Made by a program: the position numbers and the translations under genes. From the IMG/VR virus record IMGVR_UViG_3300048833_000177, positions 1-58,593 of that record: 58,593 nucleotides of DNA, one strand, 5' to 3'. The DNA is from a virus. Every line of letters starts with the position of its first letter. Position 1 is the first letter of the stretch. The notes beneath the pieces were generated by a model. That model made no database searches and was not told the DNA's origin. It saw nothing but the letters and a program-made list of their open reading frames with translations. Positions 39,001-46,553 of this stretch are shown here, in pieces.

Positions 39001-41905
39001 TCCCGTCATAGGCCTTCCGGGTCTGGTCGAGTTGGACGTTCAGTTCGCCTATCCGGCGCGCCTTCTCAATGATCTGCTGGCCTTCCGCGGAATCCGCCCG
39101 GATGCCCTGCTGCACCAACTGCTGCTTGGCCTGCAGGATCTCCAATTCGATCCGACGCGCCGCAGTGCTCTGGCCGATCAGCGCGATCTCGCGCTCAAGC
39201 GCTTGGATGGTCTGGTTCTGGTTTTCCAGAATGCCCAGCGCGGCACGCTGCTGCTCGACCGTCAGGCGTGCACGGACCGCTTCGGCGACCTCACGGTTCG
39301 ACGCCGCGAGCACCTTGTTGTCGTTGACGCCCAGCGCGCGGAGCTTGCGGTTGTTCTCCTCCGTTGCCTGGTTCACCTGCAACTGCTGGTTCGCCTGCGC
39401 CAGCGTGATCCGGCCGGCCGCCACCTCAGCATTGAGCTTGCGCTCGAGGTCGGCGGCCTCCTTCAGCTTCGCGTTGTTCTGGATGCGCTCATTCTGGACG
39501 CGCGCCAGTTCCTCCGCCAGCAACTGCTGCTCACGAATGACCGCGCTGCCGCCTGTCTCGGCGGCTTCCTTCGCCGCGCGCGCCCTGATCTCGGCGGCCT
39601 TGCCGGCCTCGGACCCGTTCTCGCGGATCGCCTTGGTCTGAGCGTTGAGCGAGTCGGTGCCGTACTTCGCCGCGGCCGCCGCCTCGGCCTCAGCGCGCAC
39701 GCCTTCGAGGCGCGCAGCAGTGCGAGCCCGGTCCGCCTCAGCCTGCCGCTGCGCATCCGACAGCGACGATCCGCGCAGCTCGTTCAGCTTCAACTGCGCC
39801 GCGAGTTCGCCTTGCTGGACCGCGGTGAGCTTGCCGGTGAACTGAGCCTGGATGTCGAGGGCCTTGGCCGCCTTGTCCGCTTCGATGCTGCCGGCAACCT
39901 GTGCCGAGCGGAACTCTTCGAGTTGCCGGGTCGCGGTCTGCAGGTTGCGCTCGTACTCGGCCGCGCGCTGCGCCTCCTGCGTGAACTTGTCGGACTGGAT
40001 CGCCTCCGGCCCGGCCTTCACCATCTCGTCGAGCGCCTTGGTGCTGGCCTCGTAGCCGCGGCGGAGATCGGTGACGGACTTCGTCAGGTCGTCGATACGC
40101 TCCTTGTCGGCGTTGTAATCCTTCGACCGGGCTTCGGCGGCGTTCAAAGCATTGGTCGTCTGGACGCGCTCCTGCGCCGCCTTCGCAGCCTGCTGCTGCA
40201 ACTCGATCTGCCGGCGGATGCGCGCCTCTTCGTTGGCCAGCGCGGAATCGTTGGCCTGCAGCCGCCCGATCGTGCCGGACGTCGTCGCGCCAGCATCCGT
40301 CAGCCGCTTGATCCGCTCTTGGATAGAAGCGCGCTGCGAGAGGACCGTGTTCAACTGCTGCTGCTTGGACGGGTCGACCCGGTTTCCGATCGCCTCGCCG
40401 ACGGCGTCGACACCATCCGAAACCGAACGCTTCAGGCTGTCCCATGTGCGGGCCCAGAACGAGGTCGCGTTCGCCGCGCGCTCGGTGCTGCTGACCAGCG
40501 CGTCGACAAGGATCTTCTGCGCCCGATAGGCATCGTTCTGGTTCACCGCGTCGCGGACGGCACGCTGCACCGACGGGCCCAGCGTGCCGAGGCGGGAGTT
40601 GAGCGTCTCCATGCCGCGGATCGGGTCGGCGAACGAGGCCGCCAGATCCTTCGCGGCGTCCGGGACTTCCTGCCCGGTCGTGACCGCATAGTCCTTCGAC
40701 ACACGGATCAGGTCGCGGATGATCGACGGCGCGATCTTGCCGGTCTTGGTGTATTCCGCCGTGATCGAGCGCGCGGTCGACACCGAGACATTGCCGGCAG
40801 CCGCCGACTCCTTCGCCAGCGCGTTCAACTGATCGCCGGTGATCCCCGCGGCGCGACCGACGCCCAGCAGCGAGTTCGCCAGATCCTGCTTCTGCCCCGC
40901 CACGGAGAACGCGGCATAGGCGGCGCCAGCGGCCGCGAGCGCTACCGCCAAGGTGCCCAGCAACGGCGCGTTGGCGAGGAGGCCGGCGCCCAACTGCGCG
41001 AAGAAGCCGCCGATGCTGCCGCGCGAGGCCGCGAACACGTCCGCAATCTGTGTGCCCTGCTGGATCAGCACCGTCAGCGGCGACTGGCCAGAGGCCAGCG
41101 ACACGAACACGTCCTGCGCCTGGCGCGACAGGTTGATCAGTTCATTACGCGCGAGTCCGACGCCGGTGACGTACTTGCCGAGCGGCACCTGTGTCCGTGC
41201 CAACGCCGCGGCCGTGTCCTCATAGCGGCGCGTCACGGCGTCGATCATCGTCAAGCGCTGCTGCTCGCCGATCAGTCCGGCCGCGGCGAACTTGTTGATC
41301 TGCGCTTCCGACTCGGCGCGGCGCTCTTGGGCGATTGATAGCTGGTCATATTCGACGCGCAGCTTCTGGACCGCGTTGGCCTGCCGCTGAAGATCCGCCT
41401 GAAAGACTTGGGCGGAGGCGGCCGCCGCGCCAGGCGTTGATGCCTGGACGCCGAGACGCGCATTGATTTGCGACTGCGCAGCGGCCCGCGCCGCCTGGGC
41501 CTGCGCCTCAGCGGCAGTGCGAGCGGCGGTCGCCAGGCGCCCGTATTTGACCGTCGCCTGATCGACGATGGCGTTCACCTCTTGGAGCGGGCGCCCAAGA
41601 TTGGTGAAGGCCTTATCGGCAATCGACTTGGTCTGCTCCAGTTCCCGTCGCGCCCGCGCGATGGCTGCCGAGGTCGGATCAAGCGCGGCTTGGAGCTTCT
41701 CATAGTCGCGCGCGAGCTTGGAGATGGTCGACGACCCGGAGGTCATGACCATCGTCGTCTTGTCCATCGCAGCCTGGGCTGCGCGGTTCCGGTCGAGGAA
41801 GCGATCAACGGCCCCCTGAGCAACGCGCAGCGCACGGTCGAACTCGGCAGTGCCCTGCTGGGCACCGCGAGCGTCGATCGTGAGTTGCGTGACGATCTCA
41901 GTCAT
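36020..41905 (-). CDS. Tail tape measure protein with paired EF-hands
   Basis: 1961 residues, by far the longest gene, setting tail length. Heavily helical with long coiled coils throughout, a TPM-like region around FVSLASGQSPLTVLIQQGTQ and several hydrophobic segments (LGTLAVALAAAGAAYAAF, LPGIGLVIGAGLAYYG) that may form the membrane channel. Near residues 1684-1728 two EF-hand loops occur 33 residues apart: DSNTSASIDFNE (degenerate at position 6) and DKDNSGSLDKLE (canonical). No lysozyme or peptidase motif seen. Confidence 0.92.
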   Translation of the reverse strand: MTEIVTQLTIDARGAQQGTAEFDRALRVAQGAVDRFLDRNRAAQAAMDKTTMVMTSGSSTISKLARDYEKLQAALDPTSAAIARARRELEQTKSIADKAFTNLGRPLQEVNAIVDQATVKYGRLATAARTAAEAQAQAARAAAQSQINARLGVQASTPGAAAASAQVFQADLQRQANAVQKLRVEYDQLSIAQERRAESEAQINKFAAAGLIGEQQRLTMIDAVTRRYEDTAAALARTQVPLGKYVTGVGLARNELINLSRQAQDVFVSLASGQSPLTVLIQQGTQIADVFAASRGSIGGFFAQLGAGLLANAPLLGTLAVALAAAGAAYAAFSVAGQKQDLANSLLGVGRAAGITGDQLNALAKESAAAGNVSVSTARSITAEYTKTGKIAPSIIRDLIRVSKDYAVTTGQEVPDAAKDLAASFADPIRGMETLNSRLGTLGPSVQRAVRDAVNQNDAYRAQKILVDALVSSTERAANATSFWARTWDSLKRSVSDGVDAVGEAIGNRVDPSKQQQLNTVLSQRASIQERIKRLTDAGATTSGTIGRLQANDSALANEEARIRRQIELQQQAAKAAQERVQTTNALNAAEARSKDYNADKERIDDLTKSVTDLRRGYEASTKALDEMVKAGPEAIQSDKFTQEAQRAAEYERNLQTATRQLEEFRSAQVAGSIEADKAAKALDIQAQFTGKLTAVQQGELAAQLKLNELRGSSLSDAQRQAEADRARTAARLEGVRAEAEAAAAAKYGTDSLNAQTKAIRENGSEAGKAAEIRARAAKEAAETGGSAVIREQQLLAEELARVQNERIQNNAKLKEAADLERKLNAEVAAGRITLAQANQQLQVNQATEENNRKLRALGVNDNKVLAASNREVAEAVRARLTVEQQRAALGILENQNQTIQALEREIALIGQSTAARRIELEILQAKQQLVQQGIRADSAEGQQIIEKARRIGELNVQLDQTRKAYDGIKQAQDFVADGFKNFVEELITGTDGINGALKSLGKGYLSASLDALISGKGPLASITGMASNDNKSQGGIFGWLAGLPKEVGKAVQQGSEKGSAVGVVTGIDVASTNGGAAGLFGIDSKQLAGGLSAIAGLAGAYGTGAAAGSFGQAVGGGAISGAMAGASLATGLGMAGNMALPGIGLVIGAGLAYYGQQQARKQAREQREREAQENYKNAQPAIATMRSQLRGDPQNTLKIQIAEAEAATRKLTDVMFFAKKYDEERETYLDFKKYEARLLSEYRDGFIGMIQSMEAGLGPNSPFAQAKSAVADFGKELQGFIENAETAFGQGTPQVDQARQASIAYAVSVLDGAKSLTLVQQRMQEIQGTGAGLVKVLVDLGVASEQAGEAVTAGVAMAVQRLRDTFETDLQAKTNEALDKGYLNDARSLLLEIQQLATDSRTLGTDPGNITRYFQAAAQNLVDEANLTGDAFEEFLRLFPEFTGNVVAAGQALEDASRRLGYIDRLFNATNDTSTLAGQLAAYDRQAMREREEEIRLGGQYILELEAAQQAERFNIIRDFNKAANDNYKQSLQQAQDYVARFTRSIQEYLDGLRAGSDSPLSPQARLAAAQSQYNAQLALAQGGDRAALDSITSYASDLLDAAKGFFASSTGFQEIFAQIQSQLGALPSQISAEQFIVNAIEAGADQTVAAVDAMKVTLQSAVSSGSASEIAAALSTYFNRIDSNTSASIDFNEMQAALGGMASNSQLRDMFTRLDKDNSGSLDKLELINSATGQVRGAVNAQDTMLNAIQAATAASNNNIAAGNALSGDIRNLSIQMKDFGSNTAQNTLNTAASLTVLADMRYYAYAMHAMMQQQNRAWGLTATGTTSLPVFADGGYTGPGGKYDPAGIVHKGEIVWSQSDISRFGGVAAVEALRTNDNLALPAMPVPVMGGGDMRAVVSELRAVKAELASLRSENSTGHTRTASAAATGAMHVREGVDIVASNTAAAARAERRKAAAA

Positions 41906-41911
41906 GCGCGA

Positions 41912-42325
41912 TCACTTCTTCGGCTTGGGTGGCGTAGGAGGTGGGGGCTGCTTGGCGTTGCGCGCCTGCTCCGCGATGAATGCGTCGTCGAGATCCTCGA
42001 TGATCTCGACTTCCCATGGCGCGAGAGGATAGCGCGCGGCCGCGATGAACGCGGCGATGTCCGGCCAGCCGATCGGCTCCGGACCGAACCCGTTCCCGCC
42101 CTTGCGGCGGCGGATCCGGATGAACGCAGCCCAGATGTGGGCGCCGGCGGCGGGGAGGACCGTGGCCGCAAGCTCGGCCCTCAGCTCTTCCCGCCGCTCT
42201 TCCGTGCGCGCCCTGGCGAGCAGACCTTCAAGCGTCTCGCGGTACGAGTTGCCGGCCTTGTCTGTCGCCGAGAGGCGGAAATGCGTCTCCGCGAATGCCT
42301 TCAGTTCGTCGCGGAGCGCTGCATA
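41912..42325 (-). CDS. Tail assembly chaperone T-part, expressed by -1 frameshift
   Basis: 137 codons plus stop after the frameshift point, with no ATG, GTG or TTG to start it. Its start-of-frame residues continue from the G gene as YAALRDELKAFAETHF. A family signature for tail chaperones of alphaproteobacterial phages appears near the end (GPEPIGWPDIAAFI, PWEVEIIEDLDDAFI). If read as a fusion with the G gene it gives a GT protein of about 281 residues. Family role: tape-measure chaperone. Confidence 0.78.
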   Translation of the reverse strand, partial: YAALRDELKAFAETHFRLSATDKAGNSYRETLEGLLARARTEERREELRAELAATVLPAAGAHIWAAFIRIRRRKGGNGFGPEPIGWPDIAAFIAAARYPLAPWEVEIIEDLDDAFIAEQARNAKQPPPPTPPKPKK

Positions 42326-42328
42326 AAA
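42287..42328 (-). promoter_or_regulatory. Programmed -1 frameshift site and stimulatory hairpin
   Basis: The slip site is TTTT (42328 to 42325), read as AGT-TTT-ATG in the G frame and as TTT-TAT-GCA after a one-base backward shift of Phe-tRNA. Eight bases later begins a perfect eight-base stem, CTCCGCGA with TCGCGGAG, extendable by GCG/CGC across one bulged A, and a 14-base loop. Spacing of 6-9 bases between slip site and stem is what programmed frameshifting requires. The G stop lies in the loop (42301-42303). Confidence 0.72.
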
Positions 42329-42756
42329 CTGCGGTCGTCCGTGATGAAATCGACCATCTGCGAAAACGCCCAGCCGAGCTCGGGCTTCACCAGCAGATCG
42401 GTCGCGGCCGAGTCGGAAAAGGTGATCGCGTCGCCCGGCCCGAGCTTGACCGGCGTCCAGTCGACGATGCGGGAGACGATCCAGGAAACGGTCTCGCGCT
42501 TCTGCTCGTCCGGATCCTTGTCGTCGGCCTTAAACTTGCGGCCGTTGACCTGCGCCTGCTCGATCTGCTGCTGCTTGCGCAGGTTCTTGCGGCTCTGCTC
42601 GTTCTGCCAGGCGACCGTCTTGGGGTGAGCCGGGCCGGCGAAGGTGATCTTCCAGCCGGTGCTCTCAATGCCGCCGGGCTTGAGGATCTCCAGAACCGCC
42701 GTCTCGAGCGGGATGAGGGCGGAAAGGTCGACGACGGCGTTCGTATCGGTGGTCAT
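42301..42756 (-). CDS. Tail assembly chaperone G-part
   Basis: 151 residues if no frameshift. Helical and charged with a central basic region (NLRKQQQIEQAQVNGRKF) and a C-terminal domain ending RSFMQRSATN. Position directly upstream of the tape measure and the overlapping frame of the T part match the G/GT arrangement conserved in long-tailed phages. Residue 144 (Phe) is where the frame change is predicted. Confidence 0.78.
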   Translation of the reverse strand: MTTDTNAVVDLSALIPLETAVLEILKPGGIESTGWKITFAGPAHPKTVAWQNEQSRKNLRKQQQIEQAQVNGRKFKADDKDPDEQKRETVSWIVSRIVDWTPVKLGPGDAITFSDSAATDLLVKPELGWAFSQMVDFITDDRSFMQRSATN

Positions 42757-42786
42757 GATGATTGGTTCCTTGTCGGAGGAGATTGT

Positions 42787-42816
42787 GGCGGGCGAGGACC
42801 GACACCCTCGCCCGCC
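42787..42816 (-). repeat. 11-base-pair hairpin in the leader of the G gene
   Basis: Perfect arms GGCGGGCGAGG and CCTCGCCCGCC with an eight-base loop, 30 bases upstream of the G-gene start. On the minus strand no U-run follows, so it is not an intrinsic terminator; it may control message stability or the ratio of tail proteins. Confidence 0.55.
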
Positions 42817-42869
42817 TGTCGCGCGACCTCGCCGGGGCGAGATGGGCCGCTGTCGGGCGGATGGAGGTA

Positions 42870-43157
42870 TCAGGGCGCCTTGTCGGAGGCCTTCTCGGTC
42901 GCCTTCTCGACGACCTTGTCAGCGGCCTTCTGAGCGGCCGCCACCGTCTTCGCCGCCACAGCAGGCGGCAGATCGTCGGTCTGGACGGTGAGCGAAACCT
43001 TGGCCTTGCCGGTTTCACTGATCGCGATAGCTGCGAGGCCTTCCGGCCGGCTCGGCCACGCGACGACGAGCCCCGCGGCGCGCGCCTTGACAATGGCGGC
43101 GTCCAGGGCCTCAGCGGCCGAACGAACGGCCGCCTCGACATTGGTCTGCTTGGTCAT
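42870..43157 (-). CDS. Hypothetical helical protein
   Basis: 95 residues, alanine- and lysine-rich helices (VEAAVRSAAEALDAAIVKAR, then a repeated AAKTVAAAQKAADKVVEKA tail). No family recognised. Lies between the tail-tube gene and the tail chaperone pair, where small tail-assembly proteins occur. The Lys/Ala tail is likely to be a single helix. Confidence 0.6.
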   Translation of the reverse strand: MTKQTNVEAAVRSAAEALDAAIVKARAAGLVVAWPSRPEGLAAIAISETGKAKVSLTVQTDDLPPAVAAKTVAAAQKAADKVVEKATEKASDKAP

Positions 43158-43204
43158 GGATCATTTTCTCCTGGTAGCAACCCCCAGCCGCCGGGATGGG
43201 CCGG

Positions 43205-44398
43205 TTAAGCAGCGCTCGTCTGGTAGACGACGGTGCTGGCTTCGTAGGCGCCGCCGCGCTCGTCCTTGCCGATGAGCAGCGAGATGTCCTGCGTGCGAGG
43301 ACCATCAGAACCGATCTCGGAATCGGTGGCGCTCGCCAGCGTCAGGTTGCCGATGAAGAACGAGCAGAAGTCCTTCGGCTCGCTCTCGTTCTCGGTGAAC
43401 AGGAGATGCAGCGAAAGCTGATCTTCGTCGATGAACTGCTCCATGCGGTTGAAGTCCTGCTTCAGCGCAGTGATGGAGCCTTCGACCATCGCCTGGTTGG
43501 TGAAGACGTCAGGCGTCAGGACCGAACCGACGACCGGCTGGCCGGCAGCGTTCAAGTTGATCGTCAGCGAGAGCGACGACACGTCGAGCACATCGCCGGT
43601 ACCGAGACGAATGACTGCCTCGACCGCCGTCATGCCGAGTGAAGTCGTCGCGGTCGGATCGGTGAAGTAGGGCGAGGACGATCCCGTCATCACCTCGAGA
43701 TCTTGGCCAACGCCGGTGAAGGTCACGATCGCCATGCCGTTCGGCTGCAGATCCAACTGCATCTGGCCCCAGCGGATGCCCTTACCGACCTTGGAGCCAT
43801 CGATGTCGATGTCGCGCTCCTCGAGCGTGAACGAGCGCGCAGTGGTGCCCATGACCAGCTTCTTGGGCCGGGTGATGGTGAACGCCGTGTCGGGGGTGGC
43901 GTTCTCGGTCAGCGTCTCGGCCGTGGTGATGGTGGTCGACGTCAGGCCGGTGATCCGGATGTTCTTGCCGTTGTTGGCCGCCGTCGCGTGGTTCGTAAGC
44001 CGAATGACGTCACCGACGCGCAGACCAGCGGTGATCCACGAGCCGCCACCGGCGACGATGGTGTTGGCGGTGGTGGTGATGCTCGTCAGCGAGGCGGTGG
44101 CCTCGGTGATGACGAGTTCCGATGCGAACGTGCCGCGGAACACGGCCTCGATGAAGTCGTCGTAGCTGCCGAGGGACAGATCGGCGGCATACTGCGCGTT
44201 GACCGTGCGCGAGCCGTGGCGGCCGCGCGTCATCTGGCCATCGCGACGGTTCTCGTTCGACTGGATCGGCTCTTTGGTCAGGTTGAGCGCGCCGCTGTTG
44301 GGGCGGAAAACCTTGCCGCTGGTCGCTCCTGGCAGTGTGCCGAAGGCGCTTTCGACCTTATAGGCGACGAGGGCGTTGCGGCCGGTCTGGTACGTCAT
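43205..44398 (-). CDS. Major tail tube protein
   Basis: 397 residues. The opening (YQTGRNALVAYKVESAFGTL, PNSGALNLTKEPIQSNENRR) and AQYAADLSLGSYDDFIEAVFR are typical of phage tail tube proteins, followed by an inserted beta-rich Ig-like section and a conserved tail-tube C terminus. Forms the stacked rings of the tail. An RNA hairpin with a short U-rich tail precedes the ATG. Confidence 0.86.
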   Translation of the reverse strand: MTYQTGRNALVAYKVESAFGTLPGATSGKVFRPNSGALNLTKEPIQSNENRRDGQMTRGRHGSRTVNAQYAADLSLGSYDDFIEAVFRGTFASELVITEATASLTSITTTANTIVAGGGSWITAGLRVGDVIRLTNHATAANNGKNIRITGLTSTTITTAETLTENATPDTAFTITRPKKLVMGTTARSFTLEERDIDIDGSKVGKGIRWGQMQLDLQPNGMAIVTFTGVGQDLEVMTGSSSPYFTDPTATTSLGMTAVEAVIRLGTGDVLDVSSLSLTINLNAAGQPVVGSVLTPDVFTNQAMVEGSITALKQDFNRMEQFIDEDQLSLHLLFTENESEPKDFCSFFIGNLTLASATDSEIGSDGPRTQDISLLIGKDERGGAYEASTVVYQTSAA

Positions 44399-44420
44399 GA
44401 TGGGCTCCTGAAACGAAAGA

Positions 44421-44439
44421 ACCCGCCGGGATGGCGGGC
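44421..44439 (-). repeat. Hairpin before the tail tube gene
   Basis: GCCCGCC-ATCCC-GGCGGGT on the minus strand (seven pairs counting one G-U), then TTCTTTCG before the tube ATG. Could be a weak internal terminator or a stabilising 5' structure for the highly expressed tube message. Confidence 0.5.
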
Positions 44440-44504
44440 TCTCGAGCGCTTGCCCAAGGCGCGGTTGGTCACGGCGGCGCGGGCGTCACGCAGCCGAAGC
44501 GGGA

Positions 44505-44951
44505 TCAGGCGATCGAGATGAACTCGAAGGGGATGGTGACGGTCACGCAGAACCACAGGCCTTCGGGGTTCTCAGAACGAGCCGGCAGCGCGCGCCCGAC
44601 ATGAGGCTTCCATGTCCGCACACAGAACCCGGATGAGCGGTAGAACTCCTTGACGCGGAATATCTCGCCGATCGCCGTCGCGTGCGTCCGGGCTGTCGAA
44701 AGGCCGACACCCGTGGGAACGAAGACCTTGGCGACGATGCTGCCGCGGTCGACGTTGACATGGCTGCCGGGCTTGCCAGCGCCGATGATGTCGCCTTCCT
44801 CGTTCTCGATCTCGAACAACACCCACGGCACCGGGGCGCCATCGACGAAAGCCGCCTGCTCCCCTTCATTCGGGAGGATGATCGGCGACGTCGTCCAGTT
44901 GTCCCGGAGACGCTGCTCGATCGCCTCCATGGCGCCGGCGATGTCTGGCAT
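44505..44951 (-). CDS. Tail terminator-like protein
   Basis: 148 residues. MEAIEQRLRDNWTTSPIILP at the start and PEGLWFCVTVTIPFEFIS at the end fit the tail terminator (DUF4128-like) family, which caps the tail tube. It lies between the neck protein and the tail tube, the expected place. Family recognised from pattern and position. Confidence 0.75.
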   Translation of the reverse strand: MPDIAGAMEAIEQRLRDNWTTSPIILPNEGEQAAFVDGAPVPWVLFEIENEEGDIIGAGKPGSHVNVDRGSIVAKVFVPTGVGLSTARTHATAIGEIFRVKEFYRSSGFCVRTWKPHVGRALPARSENPEGLWFCVTVTIPFEFISIA

Positions 44952-44953
44952 GG

Positions 44954-45556
44954 CTACTTCTCGGTGATCAGGAGCACGGGTTGGCGCGTGTCGCGCTCGA
45001 TACGGTTGGCGCCGCGCCCTCCCCCGCCGCCGACCACTCCGCGGAAGGTGAACCGGATGTTGGCGACAGCGCTGAACTGGCGCTTCACCGACCGCGAAGC
45101 CCGCTCGTAGACGTGGTCAGTGCCTGGCACGCGCATCGTCATGGCGCCGACCTCGATCTTTCGGGCATAGGGCACCGGGTTCGCGATCGACACCTCGTCG
45201 CCAGACTTCCATGCGCTCAGGTTCGACACGGCCACGCCATTGAGGAACAGCGTGTGCGATTCCCGGTACTCGCCGCTGTCGACCGGGCTGAACTCGAAAA
45301 GCTTCTCCATCGCGAACTGCGCGACTGCCTCAAGGCGCGGGTAGAGATAGTCGATCCGGCCGAAGGCGCTGACGTTCTCCTCAACCAGCCCGCGCCGGCC
45401 GTCGACGATCCTGGTGAACGCCATCGGTCGCGGCGGCGTCTTCATCACCTTGGCGTGCTCGCGCTTCGCCGTCTCGACGAGAAGCCGCTTCGTCGCCGCC
45501 GCGGTCTCCTGCCGCGCAATCTCGAACTGCCGGGCGATCGGCTGGTATCGGGCCAT
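44954..45556 (-). CDS. Neck/tail-completion protein, HK97 gp10-like
   Basis: 200 residues. Helical basic N terminus (QFEIARQETAAATKRLLVET) and a C-terminal beta half (GDEVSIANPVPYARKIEVG, with a Gly-rich GVVGGGGGRGANR tail). The PYARKIEVG motif is characteristic of gp10-like tail completion proteins. Start overlaps the previous gene (TGATG). Confidence 0.72.
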   Translation of the reverse strand: MARYQPIARQFEIARQETAAATKRLLVETAKREHAKVMKTPPRPMAFTRIVDGRRGLVEENVSAFGRIDYLYPRLEAVAQFAMEKLFEFSPVDSGEYRESHTLFLNGVAVSNLSAWKSGDEVSIANPVPYARKIEVGAMTMRVPGTDHVYERASRSVKRQFSAVANIRFTFRGVVGGGGGRGANRIERDTRQPVLLITEK

Positions 45557-45930
45557 CAGCCCAAAACCTTCGCCTCGACCCTGACCGGAGTGTTGCCGGA
45601 CAGGAGCGGTCGGGCAGCCTCAATCTTGCGGTCCCCGCCGATGCTCTGACGGATGAAGTCGCCAACCTTGGGCCAGCGATCGCCACCGGCCGCGCCCGGC
45701 CATGTGCCGGCCGTCGCCGCCGCATTGATCTCCGTCGGCGAGATGATGAAGGTCGATGCCGTCTGGGCAACTCCGGCCACGAGAACCTCGCTGGCATAGC
45801 CCGCGACCTTCGCCTTGCATGTCAACTCGACGAAGGCAGTGGTCGTGCCGATGCGCCGGCGGATGGTGATCGTCTCACCATGCTCCGCCAGTTGGCTGTC
45901 GAGCATTGCGATAGCTTCAGCCGGTGTCAT
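45556..45930 (-). CDS. Head closure/stopper protein
   Basis: 124 residues. Beta-rich with ETITIRRRIGTTTAFVELTC and FIISPTEINAAATAG, then IRQSIGGDRKIEAARPL. Matches head-closure proteins at this spot in HK97-like phages. Overlaps the adaptor gene by ATGA and the neck gene by TGATG, so all three are coupled. Confidence 0.68.
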   Translation of the reverse strand: MTPAEAIAMLDSQLAEHGETITIRRRIGTTTAFVELTCKAKVAGYASEVLVAGVAQTASTFIISPTEINAAATAGTWPGAAGGDRWPKVGDFIRQSIGGDRKIEAARPLLSGNTPVRVEAKVLG

Positions 45931-46553
45931 CGGAAAACGCGCAGCCCGGCGAGAAGGCTGTCTGCGGAAGCGTTGAGCGCCTTCGCGTCGGCCCGGCTGG
46001 TGAAGAACTCGCGGCGGCCGACACCCTCGACCTCTTCAACCTTCAGCAGGCGCTGCTCGGACGCGATCGATGCCATGTTCTGGACCATGTAGCGGATGGC
46101 CTGCTTGACCGCGACGGGGAGAACCCCCGTGCCGCCGCTGACCGGTGCGGTCCCGTTGTAGCCGGCGACGTAGCGGATCCGAAGATTGCCAGGGTAGCCA
46201 ATCGTGTCTGGCCAGTAGCCGCTGCTGAGCCGCAGCGTGCCCGTGAGCTTGTCGAGCACCACCCCGGCCACGTCGACCGTCCGCTCACCATTCGCCGCGT
46301 CGAGATAGGTGATGCTGGTCAGGCTCACCACCGGCGGGCAGGGCAACTCAATCACGCTGCAAGGGAAGCGATCGGTTTGGTATTCGAGCGTCTGCACGCC
46401 GAAGGCCCGGCCAACCCATCCGCCCGGCCCGTCGATCTCGCTCATGGCAGCAGCAATATAGGCCGTGATGGTGGCGTCGCTGCCGGAGTGCGAACCGGGG
46501 ATGTCAGCCGGCGTCATCACCGGCTCCGGCGGGACAACCACAATCGTCGTCAT
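45927..46553 (-). CDS. Head-tail adaptor (phiE125 gp8/HK97 gp6-like)
   Basis: 208 residues from the ATG at 46553 in TGATG with the repeat protein's stop. Contains PGGWVGRAFGVQTLEYQTD, FPCSVIELPCPPVVSLTSI, LRIRYVAGYN and a helical VKQAIRYMVQNMASIA, the standard pattern of the connector that binds the portal. Confidence in role high by family. Confidence 0.8.
   Translation of the reverse strand: MTTIVVVPPEPVMTPADIPGSHSGSDATITAYIAAAMSEIDGPGGWVGRAFGVQTLEYQTDRFPCSVIELPCPPVVSLTSITYLDAANGERTVDVAGVVLDKLTGTLRLSSGYWPDTIGYPGNLRIRYVAGYNGTAPVSGGTGVLPVAVKQAIRYMVQNMASIASEQRLLKVEEVEGVGRREFFTSRADAKALNASADSLLAGLRVFR

Noticed and set aside
39032-41338. Very long plus-strand frame (768 codons) opposite the tape measure gene
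   Set aside because: Arises from GC-rich codon bias on the antisense strand; Arg/Leu-rich composition, no domain, no ribosome site. Similar antisense frames at 46721-48178, 50626-52128 and 52809-54479 are rejected for the same reason.
42301-42325. Independent start codon for the T-part chaperone
   Set aside because: No ATG, GTG or TTG in that frame between the slip site and its stop, and no ribosome site, which favours frameshifting.
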